Of a DNA stretch of 12,074 bases, positions 7,237-12,074 are shown in pieces. Both the position numbers and the translations under genes were made by a program. The first letter of the stretch is position 1. Every line of letters starts with the position of its first letter. Origin of the DNA: Clostridiaceae bacterium (GTDB lineage: Bacteria > Bacillota > Clostridia > DSM-8532); the NCBI GenBank assembly GCA_025361665.1, contig JANYKF010000180.1:1-12074 (forward strand), read 5' to 3'. Under the pieces are notes generated by a model. The model did not search any database, was not told the origin of the DNA, and worked only from the letters and a program-made list of their open reading frames with translations.

Positions 7237-8067
7237 TCAGACAAAAGGATTGAAAAACCGGTTCCCGTCCCGAAACGTGATCCACAAGCCCAATACCAGC
7301 AGCAGCGCGCCAACAAGCATGACAATCAGGTCAAGAACCTTGAATGGGCGTCCGGAATACCAGGTCCGGCGCTTTTTTTTACCAAAACCGCGCAATTCCA
7401 TGGCATGGCTGATGACATCGATTCGTTCCAAAGAGGAAAAGACAAGCGGCATCAGAATGGCGGATGCCCCCTTGAGCCTTTTCATCAGCGAAGCCTTCCT
7501 GGAGAGTTCGATTCCCCGTGCCTGCTGGGAACGCGAGATGTCTTGAAATTCCCTTTGAACATCGGGGATATAGCGGAGCGTCAGGCTGATGGCATAGGCA
7601 ACGGAGTAATTCACGCCTATCCGGTTCAGTGAAGACGCGAATTCACTCGGATGGGTCGTGACCATCAGGATGATGGCAGCTGGCGCCATGATGCAGTATT
7701 TGAGAAAAACATTCGCTTCGTAGAACAATTGTTCGGCTGTCACCGTATAGCGCCCGATGCCCTGCAGGATGACATGGCGCGTGCCATAGATGGCCACTCC
7801 CTGTTCCGGCGCGAAAAGATAGATGGCGAGAAGGTTCAGAGCCATGAAAAGCAGCAATAGCCTGAAGATGAAGGACACATCCTCGAAGCGTGTTCGGGAA
7901 ACGGCGAAGAGCAGGATGGAAACCGCCGCCATGACCAGCATGACCCTCGTGTCGTAGGTCATCATGGCCAGAACGGACCAAAACAGGAAAAAGAGAAATT
8001 TCGTGGCTCCGCTCAACGCGTGCACGAAAGACTTTCCTTCCGCATAGGCGAGCATGAAACGACTCAC
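7237..8067 (-). CDS. ecfT: ECF transporter T component (EcfT, transmembrane coupling protein)
   Basis: The membrane scaffold of an energy-coupling-factor importer; it transmits ATPase motion to the S component. The protein has 276 residues with hydrophobic segments near 22-56, 65-86, 120-137 and 245-264. The two coupling-helix motifs of EcfT are present: SQQARGIE at 180-187 (ARG 183-185) and AMELRGFG at 222-229 (LRG 225-227). TTHPSEFASSLNRIG (137-151) is also typical. The start is GTG 8067, overlapping the ATPase stop as GTGA, with AGGAGG about 11 nt upstream inside the ATPase gene; an ATG at 8055 is the alternative. It is the last gene of the operon and ends close to the URO-D pseudogene coming from the other strand. 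No convincing terminator is seen between them. Confidence 0.93.
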   Translation of the reverse strand: MSRFMLAYAEGKSFVHALSGATKFLFFLFWSVLAMMTYDTRVMLVMAAVSILLFAVSRTRFEDVSFIFRLLLLFMALNLLAIYLFAPEQGVAIYGTRHVILQGIGRYTVTAEQLFYEANVFLKYCIMAPAAIILMVTTHPSEFASSLNRIGVNYSVAYAISLTLRYIPDVQREFQDISRSQQARGIELSRKASLMKRLKGASAILMPLVFSSLERIDVISHAMELRGFGKKKRRTWYSGRPFKVLDLIVMLVGALLLVLGLWITFRDGNRFFNPFV

Positions 8068-9911
8068 GGCCTTCGCATCCTCCTGTCATAATCGATGAAG
8101 TGCTGAACAAAATCTCTTGGCTGCGGAATACCCGCCCGAACGGCCAGGTCAAAGAGCGATGTGCGCTTCAGGCTTGCGGCGGCAATCAGGTCATCATCTG
8201 TCAGGATATTGGCCGGCGTATCGTCGGCCAGCAGGTTTCCATCAGCGACAACGAGGGCGCGGGTGGTGTATTCCAGCATCAGATGCATGTCGTGGGTGAT
8301 CATCAGCAGGCTGAGGCCAGTGTTCCGGTTCAAGCCCAGCAGGAATTCCATGATTTCCGTGTAGTGCCTGTAGTCCTGTCCGGCTGTCGGTTCGTCTAAA
8401 ATCAGCAGCTGCGGCCGCAGCACCAGGATGGACGCGATCGTGACGCGTTTCTTCTGCCCGAAGCTGAGGGCGCTGATGGGCCAGTGGCGGAATGGGTGAA
8501 GGCCGCAGACCTGAAGGGTGTCTTCAACCCTGGTCATGACCTCGTTTTCAAGGATTTGGCGCGTCCTCAGCCCGAAGGCGACTTCATCCGTGATCAGGGA
8601 ATGCGAAATCATCTGGTTGGGATTCTGCATGACATATCCGATATGTTCCGCGCGCTGTTTGATGGAATCACGCGACAAATCCCTGCCGTCATATGCAATG
8701 GAGCCGCCATCCGGCTTTTCAAAACCGCAGATGAGTTTGGCAAGGGTGGATTTCCCCGCGCCGTTTCGGCCGACAAGGCTCACACACTCCCCTCGATGCA
8801 GGCAAAATGAAATGTCCCGCACCGCTTTCTTCCGATTCGGTTCCTGCGGATAATGAAAGTCAAGATGGCTGACGGAAAGGAGCGGAGTGACAGGTGCTGG
8901 GAGGATGACCGGGATTTGGCGTACATCCCATTCCCGAAGAAGCCTTGCCGGAGATTTTTCCTGCGCCGCCTGATCAGGGGATTGATCCGAAAACGTTTGC
9001 CCGGGGGATTGATCCGGAACCAATGCCGTTCCATCACCGGGAGCGGTTCGATGGAGGACAATCCTGTCAACATGGTCGGGACACAGGGCCGGCGTGATGG
9101 TGACACCGGCATATTTTAATGCGGACAGATAAAGCGGTTCCCGAATCCCGACACTGGCCAGGATGTCAGACGACAACAGGATGTCCGGCGCGAGGTCGGC
9201 CAGAATGCGCCCCTTGTCCATTACGACAATCCGGTCCACACTCCTGAACAATGCATCTTCAAGACGATGCTCGATGAGGATGATGGTTTTTCCGGTTGTC
9301 CGATGCAGGCGATCAATCAGTTCGATGGCGTGCTTGCCGGCTTCCGGATCCAGATTCGCAAGAGGTTCGTCAAAAAGCAGGATGTCCACATCGTCAATCA
9401 GGACACCGGCCATCGAAACACGCTGCTTCTGTCCGCCGGATAGATCCTGAGGTGATTTGTGCAGGTGATTATCGATGGAGACCAGGGAGGATACGGCGTT
9501 CACCCGATTTTTCATCTCTTCCGTCGGGATGCAGTCGTTTTCCAGAACAAACGCGATGTCCTCACCAGCAGTCAGCCCGACGAATTGTCCGTCCGGATCC
9601 TGCAGGACCGTGCCAACTCTTTTTGAGAGATCGAAAATGCCCAACTTGAGTGCATCCACTCCGGAGACCCGGTAGTTTCCGGTGCACTCCCCTTTGAAGG
9701 CATGCGGAACCAGCCCGTTGATGCAATGGGCGACGGTGGATTTTCCGGAACCGGAAGGACCGGCGATCAGGATTTTTTCACCGGGACGGATGGCGAGGTT
9801 GATATGGTGAAGTGTTGGAGAAGACTGGCTTTCATATTGGAAGGTAAAATCGAGGAACTCAAGTCCCCGAACCATGTCCGCCGTTTTCTCCAAACCCGTG
9901 GCCGCGTTCAC
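8064..9911 (-). CDS. ecfA: ECF transporter fused double ATPase (two ABC domains in one chain)
   Basis: Powers the ECF importer by ATP hydrolysis. The protein has 615 residues and two full nucleotide-binding domains. Domain 1: Walker A GPSGSGKST 51-59, Q-loop LQDPDGQF 103-110, signature LSGGQKQR 157-164, Walker B DILLFDEP 176-183, His215. Domain 2: GRNGAGKST 381-389, QNPNQM 429-434, signature LSFGQKKR 482-489, LLILDEP 502-508, His540. The second signature has Phe in place of the usual Gly. The linker (about 285-340) is rich in Asp/Ser/Pro/Gln, with a repeated DQSP-like motif. The layout resembles YkoD-type fused EcfA proteins rather than separate EcfA1/EcfA2, which points to a dedicated transporter. 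The start is GTG 9911, overlapping the S-component stop as GTGA; the upstream ribosome-binding site (AGAAGAG) is only moderate. Confidence 0.94.
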   Translation of the reverse strand: MNAATGLEKTADMVRGLEFLDFTFQYESQSSPTLHHINLAIRPGEKILIAGPSGSGKSTVAHCINGLVPHAFKGECTGNYRVSGVDALKLGIFDLSKRVGTVLQDPDGQFVGLTAGEDIAFVLENDCIPTEEMKNRVNAVSSLVSIDNHLHKSPQDLSGGQKQRVSMAGVLIDDVDILLFDEPLANLDPEAGKHAIELIDRLHRTTGKTIILIEHRLEDALFRSVDRIVVMDKGRILADLAPDILLSSDILASVGIREPLYLSALKYAGVTITPALCPDHVDRIVLHRTAPGDGTALVPDQSPGQTFSDQSPDQAAQEKSPARLLREWDVRQIPVILPAPVTPLLSVSHLDFHYPQEPNRKKAVRDISFCLHRGECVSLVGRNGAGKSTLAKLICGFEKPDGGSIAYDGRDLSRDSIKQRAEHIGYVMQNPNQMISHSLITDEVAFGLRTRQILENEVMTRVEDTLQVCGLHPFRHWPISALSFGQKKRVTIASILVLRPQLLILDEPTAGQDYRHYTEIMEFLLGLNRNTGLSLLMITHDMHLMLEYTTRALVVADGNLLADDTPANILTDDDLIAAASLKRTSLFDLAVRAGIPQPRDFVQHFIDYDRRMRRP

Positions 9912-10465
9912 CGCTCTTCTTTGAGGCTGCCTGCCTTCGTGCGTGTTTTGGAATACCCGAACGCGAGCAGTGTGCCGACAACCAGGATGACGGCGGCATT
10001 CAGCCCGGCTGCTGTCAAACCCTGCAGATAGACTTTGTTGGCCGGTTCCTGGAAAAACAGGATGTCAAGCGAGGGGGCGATGCCCACCCAGGCAATCAGG
10101 TTGGCGATGATTTGCACGACATTGAACAAAACGGCTTCCTTCATGCCAAAGCCGCCTTCTTCAATTCGGTATTTCTTCCGGAAAATACCCAGCATGAAGC
10201 CAAATGCCGTATTCGCAAGGACCCAGCTCCACCAAACTCCGGAACCCCAGGTCAAGTCCGTGAGCGTATGGCCGATGAAAGCGATGAGCATGCCCGCGAC
10301 AGGGCCGAAGATACCTGCGAACAGGGAGAGGATGGCCGCGGCCAGGTTCAGGTTCGTGTTCGGGACGCCGGACGGAATGGAGACGAAGCGCATCAGGACA
10401 AAGAAAATGGCGGCTCCAATCCCGATGGCCACCATGGTGCGAATGTTCAGCCCTTTTTTGTTCAT
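9908..10465 (-). CDS. ECF transporter S component, UPF0397 family (substrate-binding membrane protein)
   Basis: Captures the vitamin-like substrate for the ECF complex. From ATG 10465 it has 185 residues, the normal UPF0397 length; this start has GGAGG (10478-10474) 8 nt upstream. A longer open frame back to 10753 is rejected because it would run through the promoter. Family hallmarks seen: IPSGVPNTN 30-38, GHTLTD 65-70, WWSW 78-81, EPANK 140-144, and a Lys-rich tail TRTKAGSLK. There are about six hydrophobic segments. It is the first gene of the operon, followed by ATPase and T component, so all parts of one importer are together. Databases often name UPF0397 proteins riboflavin S components, but the predicted leader is only about 40 nt and holds no FMN riboswitch, so the substrate should be treated as unknown. 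Confidence 0.92.
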   Translation of the reverse strand: MNKKGLNIRTMVAIGIGAAIFFVLMRFVSIPSGVPNTNLNLAAAILSLFAGIFGPVAGMLIAFIGHTLTDLTWGSGVWWSWVLANTAFGFMLGIFRKKYRIEEGGFGMKEAVLFNVVQIIANLIAWVGIAPSLDILFFQEPANKVYLQGLTAAGLNAAVILVVGTLLAFGYSKTRTKAGSLKEER

Positions 10466-10493
10466 CCGTTTATCCTCCCTGATATTCATAGAT

Positions 10494-10514
10494 GATTGAG
10501 AATCCTTCCCAATC
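10494..10514. promoter_or_regulatory. Inverted repeat over the ECF operon start site, possible operator
   Basis: GATTGAGAA (10494-10502), spacer TCC, TTCCCAATC (10506-10514). This is a 9-bp dyad with one mismatch that overlaps the -10 box and the predicted transcription start. The position suits a repressor site. As RNA it could only form if transcription began upstream of it, so a DNA-binding role is more likely. The regulator is unknown. Confidence 0.4.
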
Positions 10515-10540
10515 ATACCGAATATTATGTTTGATATCAA
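10512..10540 (-). promoter_or_regulatory. Sigma-A-type promoter of the ECF operon
   Basis: On the minus strand TTGATA (10540-10535) and TATGAT (10517-10512) are separated by exactly 17 bp, close to consensus. The predicted start is near 10505, giving a leader of about 40 nt before the S-component ATG. The -35 box is part of a perfect palindrome TTGATATCAA (10531-10540). Confidence 0.75.
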
Positions 10541-10575
10541 TTGATCGGAAATAAACATTATTTCGAGAAAAGGCA

Positions 10576-10678
10576 TGCTGTCGGAATGAATCATGTAGAC
10601 TATACATGATTCGCGGCGAAGCACTAGGAAGATCTGCATTTGTGCCCTGTGTTCATCAAAAAACGTAGTCCGACAGCA
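10576..10678. repeat. Long-range perfect 10-bp inverted repeat enclosing the central palindrome
   Basis: TGCTGTCGGA (10576-10585) and TCCGACAGCA (10669-10678) are exact reverse complements 83 bp apart. They flank the 25-bp palindrome at 10588-10612. Possible meanings are paired operator sites for DNA looping, a stem in a plus-strand leader RNA, or the ends of a small decayed element. Confidence 0.6.
10588..10612. promoter_or_regulatory. Perfect 10-bp inverted repeat in divergent region, likely operator
   Basis: GAATCATGTA (10588-10597), 5-bp spacer GACTA, TACATGATTC (10603-10612). The arms match perfectly over 25 bp in total. It lies 48 bp upstream of the ECF -35 box and 120 bp upstream of the esterase ATG, and no T-run follows, so it is not a terminator. 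A dimeric regulator site serving one or both divergent genes is the simplest reading. Confidence 0.55.
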
Positions 10679-10689
10679 CAAATACAGGG
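10638..10689 (+). repeat. Two interleaved inverted-repeat pairs (a-b-a'-b' order)
   Basis: ATTTGTGC (10638-10645) pairs with GCACAAAT (10676-10683). CCCTGT (10645-10650) pairs with ACAGGG (10684-10689). The order a-b-a'-b' cannot be one nested hairpin; in RNA it would be a pseudoknot or two competing stems. The right arm of the first pair also overlaps the arm at 10669-10678. Confidence 0.45.
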
Positions 10690-10695
10690 TAGAAT
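10690..10695 (+). promoter_or_regulatory. Possible -10 box for the esterase gene
   Basis: TAGAAT lies 38 bp before the esterase ATG and would start transcription near 10702. The -35 region (around 10667-10672) does not resemble TTGACA and overlaps an inverted-repeat arm, which would fit an activator-dependent promoter. This is weak on its own. Confidence 0.25.
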
Positions 10696-10732
10696 GGTGT
10701 TGCTTGGACCATATGCAATGGAGGAGACAAAG

Positions 10733-12074
10733 ATGAAAAGAATAGATTCGCAATCAGAACCGAAGAACACGGGTGCACTCGTCGGATCCGGACCGGATGA
10801 TTGGCAGATTCTCCAGCGCCAGAGCGATGGAACCGCTGAAATCAGGCTGTCGGGGACTTGGTCTCTTTCCGACCCCATGACTTCGCCTGTTGTCAAAGTC
10901 CGCATTGTGCTCGAGGATACCGGGGAGTCCATCATTCCATGGACATCGGCGGAAATGGGTGGCAACGGGTCGTGGAATGCGTGCCTGAGTGTTCCCGAGG
11001 GCGGATTGTACAGAATCGAAACGTGCCTCTCATCAGCGGAACAGCCGGCTGTGGAGTGGAGCACGCGTGGAGATATGGTCCACCATGTCGGCGTGGGCGA
11101 TATTTTTGTCATTGCGGGACAGAGCAACGCCGCCGGCTATGGCAAAGATCCGATTTGCGATCCGCCCGAGATAGGCATCCATCTGCTGGGAAACGATTTG
11201 CGCTGGCATTTGGCGACGCATCCGTTCAACGAGTCCACCGGAACGGTTCATCCGGTCAACCGGGAAAATGCGAATCCTGGTCATAGTCCGTGGCTTTCCT
11301 TTGCGAAAAGGATACGCAAGGAAATCGGGGTGCCGGTTGGTCTTGTGCAGACCTCACTGGGCGGGTCTCCTCTTTCCGCATGGAATCCGGAAGAGGAGGG
11401 GTCCCTGTATCGCAATATGCTGGACGTGATCAATGCAATGCGGCTTGAGGATGCATCCGTGGCATCACCTGTTCGCCGGCTCCGTGGAATTCTTTGGTAT
11501 CAGGGCTGCAGCGATACGGCGCAAGGAACGTGCGATACCTACCTAGAACGGTTTGGCCAATTCGTTTCACATTTGCGGGAGGACCTTTGCGACCCTCAAC
11601 TGCCCTTCCTTACGGTTCAAATCGGCCGATATGTCGCACCTGGCGACCCGATTGGCGATTCGGGGTGGGCCAAGGTGCGCGAAGCCCAACGCCAGGCGGC
11701 CCGCATCCTTGCTTTCGTCGCAGTAGTTCCGGCGTTGGATCTGCCTTTGAGCGACGCCATCCATATTTCATCCGCAGGCAACATGGTTCTGGGTGAACGG
11801 GCCGCGAAAGCCGTACTTGGAGCCTTCTATGGGAAAGGAGACGGATTCCGTTCGTCTGAACCGGTTTCAGTCATCAAGGCTGGCCATGGCCCAACCGGGG
11901 GCAGCAGGGTGCTTGTTTGTTTCAACCATGTCCCGGAGCGATTGTACGGGTTTGAAGTTCCGCCGGAACTCTCCCCGTTCCTCGTCGAGCAGGCGGATGG
12001 TACGCTTTTGACGCCGTGTGCCGTCACGTATCCCGGAATTGATGAAGTGGAACTGGCATTTTCCGGCGATATTG
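10733..12074 (+). CDS. SASA/CE6-type carbohydrate acetylesterase (sialate O-acetylesterase-like), 3' end off window
   Basis: Removes O-acetyl groups from acetylated sugars such as xylan side groups or sialic acid, by family knowledge. The frame runs open for 447 codons to the window edge with no stop. ATG 10733 has GGAGGA (10720-10725) 7 nt upstream. Residues 36-113 form a beta-rich N-terminal region (ending WNACLSVPEGGLYRIET). The SGNH-like core follows: GDIFVIAGQSNAAGYG with nucleophile Ser131 in GQSN (129-132), LGGSPLSAW 209-217, WYQGCSD 255-261, and Asp341/His344 in SDAIHIS as the rest of the catalytic site. The third block normally reads WYQGE-S/N-D, so the Glu is replaced by Cys259. There is no signal peptide, so the enzyme should act inside the cell on imported oligosaccharides. 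It is divergent from the ECF operon and shares its control region. Confidence 0.88.
   Translation, partial: MKRIDSQSEPKNTGALVGSGPDDWQILQRQSDGTAEIRLSGTWSLSDPMTSPVVKVRIVLEDTGESIIPWTSAEMGGNGSWNACLSVPEGGLYRIETCLSSAEQPAVEWSTRGDMVHHVGVGDIFVIAGQSNAAGYGKDPICDPPEIGIHLLGNDLRWHLATHPFNESTGTVHPVNRENANPGHSPWLSFAKRIRKEIGVPVGLVQTSLGGSPLSAWNPEEEGSLYRNMLDVINAMRLEDASVASPVRRLRGILWYQGCSDTAQGTCDTYLERFGQFVSHLREDLCDPQLPFLTVQIGRYVAPGDPIGDSGWAKVREAQRQAARILAFVAVVPALDLPLSDAIHISSAGNMVLGERAAKAVLGAFYGKGDGFRSSEPVSVIKAGHGPTGGSRVLVCFNHVPERLYGFEVPPELSPFLVEQADGTLLTPCAVTYPGIDEVELAFSGDI

Noticed and set aside
10466..10510. Riboswitch upstream of the ECF operon
   Set aside because: The distance from the predicted transcription start to the ATG is only about 40 nt, and no known aptamer core is recognisable.
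10588..10612. Reading the perfect inverted repeat as an intrinsic terminator
   Set aside because: There is no U-run on either side, the stem is AT-rich, and it lies between two divergent genes.
10466..10753. Longer start for the ECF S component giving 281 residues
   Set aside because: It would cross the predicted promoter and operator region; the 185-residue form from 10465 has the right family length and a strong ribosome-binding site.

Overview
The window looks like part of a Bacillota (Firmicutes) chromosome with a mid-50s GC content by eye. The evidence is an S-layer-homology (SLH) surface protein, a group I ECF vitamin-type transporter with a UPF0397 S component, strong GGAGG ribosome-binding sites, and frequent GTG/TTG starts. 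A clostridial or paenibacilli-like anaerobe fits best, but genus cannot be told from the sequence alone. No tRNA, rRNA, CRISPR array, transposase or phage gene is visible.

Layout, left to right. (1) The C-terminal part of an SLH-anchored surface protein (2-1366, +) runs in from the left edge through a poly-proline repeat. (2) Convergent to it, with a 2-base gap, lies a RhlE-type DEAD-box RNA helicase (1369-3345, -). It has a TTG start, a very long basic tail ending in nonapeptide repeats, and an apparently long, structured 5' leader. (3) A plus-strand sugar-metabolism cluster follows. It holds an intact Gfo/Idh/MocA oxidoreductase (3789-4856), a 64-codon deletion remnant of a second Gfo/Idh protein (4900-5094), an intact type I phosphomannose isomerase (5091-6212), and a badly decayed uroporphyrinogen-decarboxylase-family gene (6321-about 7178). 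Two of the four members are dead or nearly so, which suggests a catabolic island under reduction. The first remnant overlaps the isomerase start as ATGA and may survive only to couple its translation. (4) On the minus strand is a compact three-gene ECF transporter operon: S component (10465-9908), fused double ATPase (9911-8064) and T component (8067-7237). Both junctions are 4-base GTGA overlaps, and the operon is driven by a good sigma-A-type promoter. (5) Divergent to it, a SASA/CE6-type carbohydrate acetylesterase (10733 to the right edge, +) runs out of the window. It has no stop inside the window, so a search for closed ORFs misses it.

The 267-base divergent region between the ECF operon and the esterase is rich in dyad symmetry. 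It holds a perfect 10-bp inverted repeat, a long-range 10-bp repeat enclosing it, and two pairs of arms in a-b-a'-b' order. Together with the decayed sugar genes and the structured helicase leader, this is the most interesting part. I see no clear sign of a wholly new multi-gene system; the novelty here is in gene decay, translational coupling and regulatory DNA/RNA structure.
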